A DNA stretch of 64,000 nucleotides. It comes from Gammaproteobacteria bacterium (GTDB taxonomy: Bacteria > Pseudomonadota > Gammaproteobacteria > Competibacterales > Competibacteraceae). Of this stretch, positions 40,186 through 49,343 are shown in pieces. The notes beneath the pieces are model-generated. The model saw only the letters and a program-made list of their open reading frames with translations. It was not told where the DNA came from and did not search any database. Position 1 is the stretch's first letter, and every line of letters begins with the position of its first letter. The stretch spans positions 1 to 64,000 of the forward strand of contig JACKMZ010000013.1 in assembly GCA_024235135.1 (NCBI GenBank), written 5' to 3'. The translations under genes were made by a program, and so were the position numbers.

Positions 40186-42954
40186 CTACCGTTCATCGGC
40201 TGGTCGCACGCGAACCGCGCAGTATTTGAACTCCGGGATTTTCCCGTAAGGATCGAGCGCGGGATTGGTCAACAGGTTGGCGGCGGCTTCATAGTAGCAG
40301 AAGGCGATGAATACGGCCCCCAAGGGCGTTCCGGGGTCGGCGCGGGCGGTCAGCGTGACTTGGCCGCGGCGGGACGCCACGGTGACGGCTCCTCCCGGTT
40401 CGATACCCAAGCGTTCGAGTTGGGTGGGATGCAACGAGGCGGTTGGCGACGGCTCCAGTGCATCCAGTACCGAGGCGCGGCGGGTCATGCTGCCGGTGTG
40501 CCAATGCTCCAACTGCCGGCCGGTGATCAGCACCATCGGGTAGTCTTGATCGGGTTGTTCGGCGGCGGGAATGATACCGGCCGGCACCAGGCGTCCCAGC
40601 CCGTCCGCCGTCGGAAAACGGTCGACGAAGACCACCCGCTCGCCCGGATCGCCTTCCCGCAGGCACGGATAAGGCGCCGCGCTGTCTTTTTCCAGGCGTT
40701 CCCAGGTGATGCCCGCGATGGACGGCATGGCCTGGCGCATCTCGGCGAATACGCTGGCCGCTCCGCTGTCATCGCCCGGATAATGCCAGCGCAGTCCCAG
40801 ACGCCGAGCCAACTCCTGAATAATCCAAAGATCCTGACGGGCGTCGCCTGGAGTGTCCAACGCCCGCCGGCCGAGTTGCACCGTGCGGTCGGTATTGGTA
40901 AACGTGCCGGTCTTCTCGGGAAAGGCCGAGGCGGGTAGCACCACGTCGGCCAAGTAGGCGGTTTCGGTGAGAAAAATGTCCTGCACCACCAGCCAATCGA
41001 GCGCCGCGAGCGCCTGGCGGGCATGACCGAGATCGGGGTCGGACATGGCGGGATTCTCGCCCATGACGTACATGCCCCGTATTTGCCCAGCGAGCACGGC
41101 ATTGATGATTTCCACCACCGTGAGTCCCGGTTCGGGGTCGGCGTCATAGTTCCAGAGCCGCTCGAATTTGGCGCGCACGGAGTCCCCATCGACCCGCTGG
41201 TAGTCCGGGAAAACCATGGGAATCAGACCGGCGTCGGAAGCGCCCTGAACGTTGTTCTGGCCCCGCAGGGGATGCAGTCCGGTGCCCGGACGCCCCACTT
41301 GCCCGGTGACCAGCGCCAAGGCGATCAGGCAACGGGCGTTGTCCGTGCCGTGGATGTGTTGGGAGACGCCCATGCCCCAGAAAATCATCGAGCCCTTCGA
41401 TGTCGCGTATAAGCGCGCGACGGCTCTGATGGTATCGGGAGGAATGCCACAGACGGGCGCCATGGCTTCCGGCGTGAAGCTTTCGACGTTGCGTTTGAGC
41501 GCCTCGAAACCCGCCGTGCGCTGGGCGACAAACTCCGCGGCCACCAGATTTTCCGTGACGATGACGTGCAGCAGGGCGTTGAGCAACGCCACATCGGTAT
41601 CCGGCCGGAAGTTCAATGTATAAGCGGCGTAGCGCGCCAGTTCGGTGCGACGCGGATCGGCCAGGATGAGCTTGGCGCCTCGCTTGACGGCATTTTTCAT
41701 CCAGGTCGCCGCCACGGGATGATTCACGGTGGGATTGGCGCCGATTACCAGGATGACTTCCGCTTGTTCCACGTCGGCCACCGGATTGGAAACCGCGCCG
41801 GAACCCAGTCCCTCCAGCAGCGCCGCCACGCTGGAAGCGTGACACAGCCGCGTGCAGTGATCCACATTGTTGCTGCCGAAGCCGGTTCGAATCAATTTCT
41901 GAAACAGATAGGCTTCTTCGTTGCTGCCCTTGGCCGAGCCGAATCCCGCCAAGGCGCGGGAGCCACGGGAGTCGCGCAGGTCGCGGAGCCGGCCCGCCGC
42001 CAGATCGAGAGCTTCATCCCATTCGGCTTCGCGGAACACCGCCCAGGGATTGGCGGGATCGACCGTGAAATCCTTGGTTTTCGGAATGCCCGGCCGGCGG
42101 ATCAAGGGTTTGGTCAAACGGTGGGGATGGTTGACGTAGTCGAATCCGAAACGGCCTTTGACACACAGGCGGCCGTGATTGGCGGGACCATCCCGGCCAT
42201 CCACCCAAAGGATGCGATTGTCCTTGACGGCGTAGGTGAGTTGGCAGCCCACCCCGCAATAAGGACAGACCGAATCCACCCGTTTGTCCGGAGTCTGCCG
42301 CCAGACGGCCTGGGCGGGAGCCAACGCGCCGGTGGGACAGGCTTGCACGCATTCGCCGCAACCCACGCAACTCGATTGGCCCATCGGGTCATCGAAGTCG
42401 AAAACGATTTTGGCGTGGTGGCCACGGTGGGCGTAACCGATGACGTCGTTGACTTGTTCCTCGCGGCAGGCGCGCAGGCAGCGGGTGCACTGTATGCAGG
42501 CATCCAGATTCACCGCCATGGCGGGGTGCGAGGCATCAGCGGCGGGTTGCCGGCGGGGCGCGAAGCGAGCTTGAGTCAGGCCGCGTTTTTGCGCCCAGCC
42601 GTGCAATTCGGAATCCGGTTTGTAAACGGCGTCCGGCATATCCGACAGCAGCAGCTCCAAGACCATGTTTTGGGAATGTCGCGCCCTGGGACTGGTGCTG
42701 GAGACCTTCATGTCGGTCTGCGGAAAGCGGCAGCAGGAAGGCGCCAACACGCGTTCGCCCATGATCTCCACGACGCAGGCCCGGCAATTGCCGTCGGGGC
42801 GCAGCCCCTCCCGGTAGCACAGATGAGGGATTTCGATGCCGTGCCGCTGGGCGGCCTGGAGAATGGTTTCGCCCGGACGCGCGCTAATGCGCCGGTCGTC
42901 CATCTCGAAAGAAATCAACATGGATTCCAGGGATTGTGACAGCGCGGTAGTCAA
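40186..42954 (-). CDS. fdsA: NAD-dependent formate dehydrogenase, molybdenum catalytic subunit
   Basis: A 922-residue protein. An N-terminal 2Fe-2S domain (Cys46, 57, 60, 74) is followed by a His/Cys cluster region and two 4Fe-4S motifs (CIQCTRCLRAC, CVGCGECVQAC). Next comes CPYCGVGCQL for the fourth cluster, then the molybdopterin domain. The catalytic residue is a Cys (TRLCHASS, near 370), not selenocysteine. It oxidises formate to CO2. A TTG start at 42954 is supported by AGGAG 7 bases upstream; an ATG lies 11 codons in. It follows the FdsGB-like gene. In the box pathway BoxC releases formate, so this enzyme can recover it as NADH. No fdhD or fdsD is nearby. Confidence 0.93.
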   Translation of the reverse strand: MTTALSQSLESMLISFEMDDRRISARPGETILQAAQRHGIEIPHLCYREGLRPDGNCRACVVEIMGERVLAPSCCRFPQTDMKVSSTSPRARHSQNMVLELLLSDMPDAVYKPDSELHGWAQKRGLTQARFAPRRQPAADASHPAMAVNLDACIQCTRCLRACREEQVNDVIGYAHRGHHAKIVFDFDDPMGQSSCVGCGECVQACPTGALAPAQAVWRQTPDKRVDSVCPYCGVGCQLTYAVKDNRILWVDGRDGPANHGRLCVKGRFGFDYVNHPHRLTKPLIRRPGIPKTKDFTVDPANPWAVFREAEWDEALDLAAGRLRDLRDSRGSRALAGFGSAKGSNEEAYLFQKLIRTGFGSNNVDHCTRLCHASSVAALLEGLGSGAVSNPVADVEQAEVILVIGANPTVNHPVAATWMKNAVKRGAKLILADPRRTELARYAAYTLNFRPDTDVALLNALLHVIVTENLVAAEFVAQRTAGFEALKRNVESFTPEAMAPVCGIPPDTIRAVARLYATSKGSMIFWGMGVSQHIHGTDNARCLIALALVTGQVGRPGTGLHPLRGQNNVQGASDAGLIPMVFPDYQRVDGDSVRAKFERLWNYDADPEPGLTVVEIINAVLAGQIRGMYVMGENPAMSDPDLGHARQALAALDWLVVQDIFLTETAYLADVVLPASAFPEKTGTFTNTDRTVQLGRRALDTPGDARQDLWIIQELARRLGLRWHYPGDDSGAASVFAEMRQAMPSIAGITWERLEKDSAAPYPCLREGDPGERVVFVDRFPTADGLGRLVPAGIIPAAEQPDQDYPMVLITGRQLEHWHTGSMTRRASVLDALEPSPTASLHPTQLERLGIEPGGAVTVASRRGQVTLTARADPGTPLGAVFIAFCYYEAAANLLTNPALDPYGKIPEFKYCAVRVRPADER

Positions 42955-43001
42955 ACGGTTACTCCTGCGTTGCGCTCAATGGATTGCCTCGGTTTGTTGG
43001 T

Positions 43002-44696
43002 TCACGCGCGGTGTCGATGCAATTCGTCGGGAAAATACTGGATGACGCAGCGGATACAGTTCGGGGCGGCCTGACCCAGGCCGCAGATGGACGCATCCGC
43101 CATCGCCTGCGCCAGTTCTTCCAGCAACGCTGTGTCCCAGTGCGGGGCTTCCATCAACGTGGCGGCCTTGGCCGTTCCCACGCGGCAAGGCGTGCACTGG
43201 CCGCAGGATTCCTCGGCGAAGAAACGCATCGTGTTGCGGGCCGCATCCAGCGCCGTGTCCTGTTGCGACAGGACGATCACCGCGGCGGAACCGATGAAAC
43301 AGCCATATTCGTTCAAGGTATCGAAGTCCAGCGGCAAATCGCCCAGCGCGGCGGGCAACAGGCCGCCCGAGGCGCCGCCGGGGAGATAGGCGTAGAGTTC
43401 GTGGCCGGGTTGCATGCCGCCGGCGTATTCGGCGATCAATTCGCGAACCGTGATGCCGGCGGGGGCGAGATACACCCCCGGCCGGTTGACCCGCCCGGAT
43501 ACCGAAAAACTGCGCAGGCCCTGGCGGCCATGACGGCCTTGCCCGGTGAACCAGTCGCTGCCCTTTTCCAGGATGTCGCGCACCCAGTAGAGCGTTTCGA
43601 AATTTTGTTCCAAAGTCGGCTTGCCGAACAAACCTACTTGGGCGACATAAGGCGGCCGCAGCCGGGGTACGCCGCGTTTGCCTTCGAGCGATTCGATCAT
43701 GGCCGATTCCTCGCCGCAGATATAGGCTCCGGCCCCACGCCTGAGCGCGATCGACGGCAGGGGTCCAGGCGGGTCGGCCTGCAAACGAGCCAGTTCCTGG
43801 GTCAGAATGGCGCGGCAATGGGCATATTCGTCGCGCAGATAGATATAGATTTCCGCTATGCCGATGACGGTTGCCGCGATCAGCATCCCTTCGAGGAAAC
43901 GGTGGGGATCGCGTTCGAGATACCAACGGTCCTTGAAGGTGCCGGGTTCGCCTTCGTCGATATTGACGGCCATCAGCCGCGGCGCGGGCTCGGCGCGGAC
44001 GATGCGCCATTTCCTGCCGGCTGGAAATCCGGCGCCGCCCAGGCCGCGCAGCCCCGAATGTTCGAGAGTGACCAGGGCTTGCTCGGCTGGAAGGCGGCCG
44101 GCGAGCACATCCTGCCAGGTCCGATACCCGCCGGCTTCGCGATACGTTGCGTACTCGACGTAATCCGGGACCACCGCCTCGGTCGCCCGCGCGCGCGCGG
44201 CTTCGGATACGCCATCCGGCGTGGCCCGGCCAATGGCGTTGCGCCCGACCACCGCCACCGGCGCTTGCTCGCAACGCCCGACACAGGGTGCGGGGATCAC
44301 GCGGACCTCGTTCCCGAGCCGGGAAGGCAGCTCCGCCAACAAACGGGCCGCCCCGGCGAGCGAGCAGGACAATGAATCGCAAACCCGCACCGTGAGGGTG
44401 GCCGGCGCCCGATCCGACTCTTTGACGATATCGAAATGATGGTAAAAGGTGGCGACTTCGTAGACTTCCGCCGTCGCCAGGCGCATTTCCAAGGCCAAGG
44501 CGGTCAGGTGCGCGGCGGACAGACAGCCGAAGGCGTCCTGGATGCGGTGCAGATGCTCGATCAGCAGATCGCGCCGTCGGGGCTCTTCGCCCAGCAGGGT
44601 TTGAACGTCGCGCAAAGCCTGGGCATCGACGGTGCGTCCCTTGAGGGTGCGGCGGGCCTTGCGCCGGGGTAGGGTCGAACGCGGATCGGACGTCAT
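43002..44696 (-). CDS. fdsB: NAD-dependent formate dehydrogenase diaphorase subunit (NuoE-NuoF fusion)
   Basis: A 564-residue fusion. Residues about 25-175 are NuoE/FdsG-like with 2Fe-2S cysteines (VCDSLSCSL, PCVGRCEQAP). Residues about 190-560 are NuoF/FdsB-like with GLRGLGGAGFPAGRKW for FMN/NADH, GAGAYICGEESAMIESLEG, and a 4Fe-4S motif ESCGQCTPCRVG with a later Cys. It passes electrons from FdsA to NAD+. In most fds operons FdsG and FdsB are separate; here they are one chain. The start overlaps the thioesterase stop by 4 bases (ATGA), and fdsA follows 47 bases later. Confidence 0.93.
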   Translation of the reverse strand: MTSDPRSTLPRRKARRTLKGRTVDAQALRDVQTLLGEEPRRRDLLIEHLHRIQDAFGCLSAAHLTALALEMRLATAEVYEVATFYHHFDIVKESDRAPATLTVRVCDSLSCSLAGAARLLAELPSRLGNEVRVIPAPCVGRCEQAPVAVVGRNAIGRATPDGVSEAARARATEAVVPDYVEYATYREAGGYRTWQDVLAGRLPAEQALVTLEHSGLRGLGGAGFPAGRKWRIVRAEPAPRLMAVNIDEGEPGTFKDRWYLERDPHRFLEGMLIAATVIGIAEIYIYLRDEYAHCRAILTQELARLQADPPGPLPSIALRRGAGAYICGEESAMIESLEGKRGVPRLRPPYVAQVGLFGKPTLEQNFETLYWVRDILEKGSDWFTGQGRHGRQGLRSFSVSGRVNRPGVYLAPAGITVRELIAEYAGGMQPGHELYAYLPGGASGGLLPAALGDLPLDFDTLNEYGCFIGSAAVIVLSQQDTALDAARNTMRFFAEESCGQCTPCRVGTAKAATLMEAPHWDTALLEELAQAMADASICGLGQAAPNCIRCVIQYFPDELHRHRA

Positions 44697-45118
44697 GCCA
44701 TGTACTTTTCCATGCGCGTCCGCAGCTCTTCCGGAAACGGAATCGGCCGCTGGGTATCCAGGGAAATCAGCACGATCAGCAACTTGGCTTGCACCCGCGG
44801 GAAATCATCGGGATGATTGGCCGATACGTCGAGATGCAGGGAGCTGTTGCCGATCTGCCGCACGGCGAGGCGCATGCGCAGGGTCTCACCGACTTCGCTG
44901 GGCAGCAGAAAATCGCACTCGATCTTACGCATTGGCGTGCCCATGCGCTCGACGGTGTGAAAGGCCGCGAAATCGGTTTTCAAGCCCTGGTTGAACCAAT
45001 CCTCGACCAACTCGTTGAACAGTACGAAATACTGCGGGTAGAACACGATGCCGGCTGGATCGCAGTGATGGAAGCGTATCAGCTTGTCGCAAACAAAGAC
45101 GTGGGGACCGTTTTTCAT
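44693..45118 (-). CDS. Acyl-CoA thioesterase (4HBT-like hotdog)
   Basis: A 141-residue hotdog protein. The catalytic pattern FHHCDPAGIVFYPQYFVLFNEL holds the Asp of 4-hydroxybenzoyl-CoA thioesterases of the Pseudomonas type, followed by MRKIECDFLLPSEVGE. It is the second hotdog thioesterase of the cluster. It is translationally coupled to fdsGB (4-base overlap) and lies 8 bases after the hydrolase gene. It may release benzoate or 4-hydroxybenzoate from trapped CoA esters. Confidence 0.9.
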   Translation of the reverse strand: MKNGPHVFVCDKLIRFHHCDPAGIVFYPQYFVLFNELVEDWFNQGLKTDFAAFHTVERMGTPMRKIECDFLLPSEVGETLRMRLAVRQIGNSSLHLDVSANHPDDFPRVQAKLLIVLISLDTQRPIPFPEELRTRMEKYMA

Positions 45119-45126
45119 GGGCTTTC

Positions 45127-45948
45127 TCAGTTTTCCAAAAGACCGCCGGGCTGACGCCAGCCGCCGGCGCCGGACGCGCCGTCCAGGGTCCGCAGGCGGT
45201 CGATGAAATGGGCGCAGGCGGTAATCACCGCCTGGGGTTGGTCGCGATGCGGCGAATGCCGGCAGTCCTGCAGTTTCAGCAGATCCGCGTCGGGGGCCTG
45301 GCGGGCGATGCGATCGATTTGTTCCAGCGTGCCGTATTCGTCATCCTCGCCCTGAATGGCCAGAATCGGACAGCGGATGCGGGGCAGATACTCCTCGATG
45401 TTCCAAGCGCGGAAATCGGGGTGCAGCCAAATGTCGTTCCAGCCCCAGAACGCGGAATCCACGTCCGCGTGATATCGGCTTAATTTATCCCGTAGATCAG
45501 TCGTCAGATAAGTTTGTCTGGCGGCCTGAATACTGGTGATGGAAATATCCTCCACCATCACGTGCGGGGCCATCACGATCACGCCGGTCACCGGCCGGTC
45601 GGCGCCGCCCGCATGGATCAGCGCGATGGAAGCCCCGTCGCTATGGCCGAGGAGAATCGGCTGGCTGATTTCCAGTTGCTCCAGCAGGGCCGGCAATGTC
45701 TGCAGGGCTTCCTCGTGCATGAAATCGACGGCGCGAGAAGATGTCAGGGGGTCGGACCAACCATAGCCGTAACGGGAATAGACCAACACGTTGCAACGGG
45801 CCGCCTTCGCTACCCAATCGGGAAAGTCCCGCCACATGGCGATTGACCCCAGTCCTTCATGAAGCATAACGAGGGTGGGATCGGCCGGGTGAGCCGCCTC
45901 GATGCGTTTGTACTCGATACGCCGCGAGTTTACGGTCAAAAAAGGCAT
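45127..45948 (-). CDS. Alpha/beta hydrolase
   Basis: A 273-residue hydrolase with the oxyanion motif HEGLGS (30-35) and the nucleophile elbow GHSDGAS (Ser103). A late Asp (QGEDDEYG) and His (CRHSPHRDQP) complete the triad. It fits exactly between livF (next base) and the thioesterase (8 bases). An alpha/beta hydrolase of this type is common in box clusters; a proposed role is hydrolysis of a lactone or ester side product. No signal peptide. Confidence 0.9.
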   Translation of the reverse strand: MPFLTVNSRRIEYKRIEAAHPADPTLVMLHEGLGSIAMWRDFPDWVAKAARCNVLVYSRYGYGWSDPLTSSRAVDFMHEEALQTLPALLEQLEISQPILLGHSDGASIALIHAGGADRPVTGVIVMAPHVMVEDISITSIQAARQTYLTTDLRDKLSRYHADVDSAFWGWNDIWLHPDFRAWNIEEYLPRIRCPILAIQGEDDEYGTLEQIDRIARQAPDADLLKLQDCRHSPHRDQPQAVITACAHFIDRLRTLDGASGAGGWRQPGGLLEN

Positions 45949-46662
45949 TCATACTCCCAAATAGCGGTGCAATAATCCGGGTTGGTTGCGCGCGTCGGCG
46001 CTGTTCGCCTCGAACGCGACTTGACCCTTGTTCAAGACGACGATCCGATCGCTGATATCGAGGATAGCCGAATGGTTCTTGTCGACGATGACGGTGGTGA
46101 TGCCGGTTGCCTGAATGTGCTGGATGATTTTCCATATTTCGCGCCGGATGAGCGGCGCAAGCCCTTCGGTCGCTTCATCCAACAGCAATAAATCCGGGTT
46201 GGTCAGCAGGGCGCGGCCAATGGTGAGCATTTGTTGTTCCCCGCCGGACAGTTGCCAGCCGCCGTTATCCAAACGTTCGGCCAAGCGCGGAAAGGTGGCG
46301 AGGATGCGCTCGTAGGTCCAATGGTAATGGCCGTCCACTCCGGCTCGGGCGGCCATCACCAGGTTTTCCCGCACGCTGAGGTTGGGGAAAATGCCCCGCC
46401 CCTCGGGGACGTAGGCGATTCCTTGGCGGGCTATCAAATGCGGGGCCGCGCGGGTCATCAAACTGCCGCGCACCAGCACTTCGCCATCACGTTGGCTCAC
46501 CAGCCCCAACATGCTTCGAATGAGTGTGGTCTTGCCCATCCCGTTGCGTCCCAGCAAGCCAATGGTTTCTCCACGCTCCACCCGAAAATTGACGCCATGC
46601 AAGATGTGGCTCGCTCCGTAATACGCGTGCAGTTCCCGCGCTTCGAGCAAGGTGTCACTCAT
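45949..46662 (-). CDS. livF: ABC transporter ATP-binding protein, LivF-like
   Basis: A 237-residue ATPase with Walker A GRNGMGKTT, signature LSGGEQQ, and Walker B LLLLDEATEGLAP. The overall pattern is LivF of the branched-chain amino acid (HAAT) group. It overlaps livG by 4 bases. Together with livK-H-M-G it forms a complete importer in the benzoate operon; aromatic acid uptake is the likely job. Confidence 0.93.
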   Translation of the reverse strand: MSDTLLEARELHAYYGASHILHGVNFRVERGETIGLLGRNGMGKTTLIRSMLGLVSQRDGEVLVRGSLMTRAAPHLIARQGIAYVPEGRGIFPNLSVRENLVMAARAGVDGHYHWTYERILATFPRLAERLDNGGWQLSGGEQQMLTIGRALLTNPDLLLLDEATEGLAPLIRREIWKIIQHIQATGITTVIVDKNHSAILDISDRIVVLNKGQVAFEANSADARNQPGLLHRYLGV

Positions 46663-47414
46663 GGGTCGTCCTCGTGGCCGAGGTACGCCTGTTGCACGGC
46701 CACGCTACTGCGAATTTGGCGAGGGGGGCCGTGTTCGAGCACCTGACCGTTGACCATGACGGTAATCACGTCGGCTATGGCGAACACCGCGTCCATGTCG
46801 TGCTCGACAATCAGTATCGCATGGTGCGGGGACAGTTGTTTGAGCAACTGGACCATCTGCGCCGACTCCTCGCTGCCCATGCCGGCGAGTGGTTCGTCGA
46901 GCAGGAGCACATCCGGGCGCGTGGCCAGCACCATGGCGATTTCGAGTTGACGTTGCTCACCGTGGCTTAAGGTAGAGGCTACGTCGTCGCGACGATCGCT
47001 CAGACCCGTTCGCTCCAGGGCCGACAGGGCCGTGTCGACTATCTCTTTATACGAGAGTGCGCTGGAAAATATCTTGAACGGGCGCGGCTGGCGGGATTGA
47101 GCCGCCAAGCGGGTGTTTTCGAAGACGGTGAAGCTCGGAAATATGTTGGTCTTTTGATAGCTGCGCCCGATACCGATCCGTGAGCGGCGATGGGCGCTGA
47201 AACCGGAAATCTCCTGATCGCCGAACCGGATGCTGCCGTGCGAAGCCGCGACGTCCCCCGACAAGAGGTTGATGAGCGTCGTCTTACCCGCTCCGTTGGG
47301 GCCGAGAACGGCGTGTAGCTGGCCTCGGCGCAACGTGATCGAGACCTGGCTGTTGGCGGCGATGCCGCCGTAATGGCGGCTCAGGTTGTCAGTGAAGAGA
47401 ATCGCTTCGGTCAT
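46659..47414 (-). CDS. livG: ABC transporter ATP-binding protein, LivG-like
   Basis: A 251-residue ATPase. Walker A is GPNGAGKTT, the signature is LSHGEQRQLEIAM, and Walker B is VLLLDEPLAGMG. I use ATG 47414, which has AGGAGGAA upstream, instead of the longer frame. The gene overlaps the 3' end of livM by 26 bases and livF by 4, indicating tight coupling. Confidence 0.93.
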   Translation of the reverse strand: MTEAILFTDNLSRHYGGIAANSQVSITLRRGQLHAVLGPNGAGKTTLINLLSGDVAASHGSIRFGDQEISGFSAHRRSRIGIGRSYQKTNIFPSFTVFENTRLAAQSRQPRPFKIFSSALSYKEIVDTALSALERTGLSDRRDDVASTLSHGEQRQLEIAMVLATRPDVLLLDEPLAGMGSEESAQMVQLLKQLSPHHAILIVEHDMDAVFAIADVITVMVNGQVLEHGPPRQIRSSVAVQQAYLGHEDDP

Positions 47415-48438
47415 TGGCGGATTCCTCCTGCGCGATGTCCGGCGGGTCGTTGCCGGCCGGTGGTTTGACATTGGCGGTTTTCCCCAACAGGCTGGCGCGC
47501 AGCAAGGGGCCGATGCTGCGCAGACCCCCGGGCAGATACAGTACCAATAGCACGATAATCACACCCATAAAAAGTTGCCAGTGCTTGGTGAGCGAAGACA
47601 AAAACTCCTGCAACAGCACAAAGACGAATGCCCCGATGGCCGCGCCGTAAAACGCACCCTGGCCACCCAGAATGACCATCAGAAGCACACTCCCGGATTG
47701 ATGCCAGGACAAAATTTCCGGGTTGACGAAACCGTACTGACAAGCCGACAGATAGCCCGCGAATCCCGCCAGGCTCCCCCCTATGGCGAAACTGGCGAGC
47801 TTGTAATAGAAAACGGGATAACCCAGCGATTGCATCCGATGTTCATTGGTCTTGATGCCGACCAGCGCATGCCCGAACGGCGAGCGCAGAATGCGACACA
47901 GCAGAAAATAGCTGACGACCAGCGAGATCAGGACGAAGTAATAAAAATGAAGGGTGTTTTCCAGGTCGAACGGTTTGAAGCCGGCGATGGCGGCGTCCGG
48001 CTTGAAATAGAGAAACAAGCCGTCCGAACCACCGCCGAGGTCAGTGTCGTGGAAGACGAAGTAGAACATCTGAGCGAAGGCCAAGGTAACCATAATGAAA
48101 TAGACGCCCTTGGTGCGCAGTACGAACAACCCGATCACCAGAGCGGCCAAGGCGGATACCAGAATCGCGACGCCCAGCGTCAACCACAGATTGGCCGCTT
48201 CGTACTGCGGCGCGATTAACGCCAGAGTGTAGCCGGCCAGGCCAAAAAACGCGGCGTGTCCCAAACTGACCAGGCCCGTGTAGCCCACCAATAAATCCAG
48301 ACTCATGGCAAATATCGCCATGATCATGATCTTGGTCAGCAGTTCGGTATAGAAGGTCAATTCAAACAGCGGGAAGGCGGCCAAGACGGCGAGACTCAAC
48401 CATAACGGTAGCTGTAATCGGGAAACGATCTGTTGCAT
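47389..48438 (-). CDS. livM: ABC transporter permease, LivM-like
   Basis: A 349-residue permease with about nine to ten membrane spans. It has the LivM pattern MSLDLLVGYTGLVSLGHAAFFGLAGYT and, later, GGQGAFYGAAIGAFVFVLLQE. A soluble C-terminal tail of about 40 residues carries NVKPPAGNDPPDIAQEESAN. It starts three bases after livH ends. Confidence 0.92.
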   Translation of the reverse strand: MQQIVSRLQLPLWLSLAVLAAFPLFELTFYTELLTKIMIMAIFAMSLDLLVGYTGLVSLGHAAFFGLAGYTLALIAPQYEAANLWLTLGVAILVSALAALVIGLFVLRTKGVYFIMVTLAFAQMFYFVFHDTDLGGGSDGLFLYFKPDAAIAGFKPFDLENTLHFYYFVLISLVVSYFLLCRILRSPFGHALVGIKTNEHRMQSLGYPVFYYKLASFAIGGSLAGFAGYLSACQYGFVNPEILSWHQSGSVLLMVILGGQGAFYGAAIGAFVFVLLQEFLSSLTKHWQLFMGVIIVLLVLYLPGGLRSIGPLLRASLLGKTANVKPPAGNDPPDIAQEESANDRSDSLH

Positions 48439-48441
48439 GGC

Positions 48442-49308
48442 TCAAGTCATCCTGAAGAGGCCTTCCGGTCGCCAGAGCAGCACCATGGCCATGAGTAAAT
48501 ACACTGTAATGCCCGCCAACTCGGGAAAAAACACCTTGCTGAAAGTGTCCACCAAGCCGATGAGCAAAGCCGCGACCAGAGCGCCCCAGACCGAACCGAT
48601 TCCCCCGATGACCACCACGACGAAACAAATGATCAGGACCTGATCTCCCATCCCCGGATAAACCGAGGAGATCGGTGCGGCCAGCATCCCCGCGAAAGCG
48701 GCAAGCGTGAAACCCATCGCGAAAACAAGGCGATAAACCAACTGGATATTGATGCCGAGCGATTGGACCATCTCCCGGTTGGAGGCGCCGGCGCGAATCA
48801 TCATGCCTAACCGGGTCCGTTGAATCACCCCATACATCAAGCCCGCGAGAATCAGGCAAACCATCGAGATGAAAATGCGATAGACCGGGTAACTCAACGT
48901 GTCCGTCAGCGGGATCGAATGGTTTAGGATGGCGGGAATGGCGATACTGTGCACGTCGTCACCGACGAGAATGCTGCGTAACGCCTCGAAGATCAGGATC
49001 AATCCGTAAGTGAGCAATACCTGTTCAAGGTGATCGCGGTGATAGAGCCGGCTGATCAGCAACCATTCCAGGATGATCCCAAGCACCGCGCTTAAAACGA
49101 TGCCGAGCAGGATCGCCGTAAACAGATTCCCGGTTAGCGTTGACAACGAGAACGCCAAATACGCGCCGATCATGTAGAAGCTGCCATGGGCCAGGTTGAT
49201 GATGCCCATGATCCCGAAGATCAGGGTCAGCCCGCTCGCGACCAGGAAGAGCAACAAGCCGTATTGTAGGCCGTTGAGTAATTGGATCAGAAAGGTGACC
49301 AGATCCAT
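48442..49308 (-). CDS. livH: ABC transporter permease, LivH-like
   Basis: A 288-residue permease with about eight membrane spans. The family signature is LNGLQYGLLLFLVASGLTLIFGIMGIINLAHGSFYMIGAY (split here as read), followed by VVVVIGGIGSVWGAL near the end. It is 35 bases downstream of the binding protein gene and pairs with LivM to make the channel. Confidence 0.92.
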   Translation of the reverse strand: MDLVTFLIQLLNGLQYGLLLFLVASGLTLIFGIMGIINLAHGSFYMIGAYLAFSLSTLTGNLFTAILLGIVLSAVLGIILEWLLISRLYHRDHLEQVLLTYGLILIFEALRSILVGDDVHSIAIPAILNHSIPLTDTLSYPVYRIFISMVCLILAGLMYGVIQRTRLGMMIRAGASNREMVQSLGINIQLVYRLVFAMGFTLAAFAGMLAAPISSVYPGMGDQVLIICFVVVVIGGIGSVWGALVAALLIGLVDTFSKVFFPELAGITVYLLMAMVLLWRPEGLFRMT

Positions 49309-49343
49309 AAAGCCCCCGACGTCGTCCCAGCGTTAGGGAAAGA

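Noticed and set aside
41566..42939. 457-codon plus-strand frame antisense to fdsA
   Set aside because: Shadow of the formate dehydrogenase gene, which has all expected cluster and active-site motifs on the minus strand.
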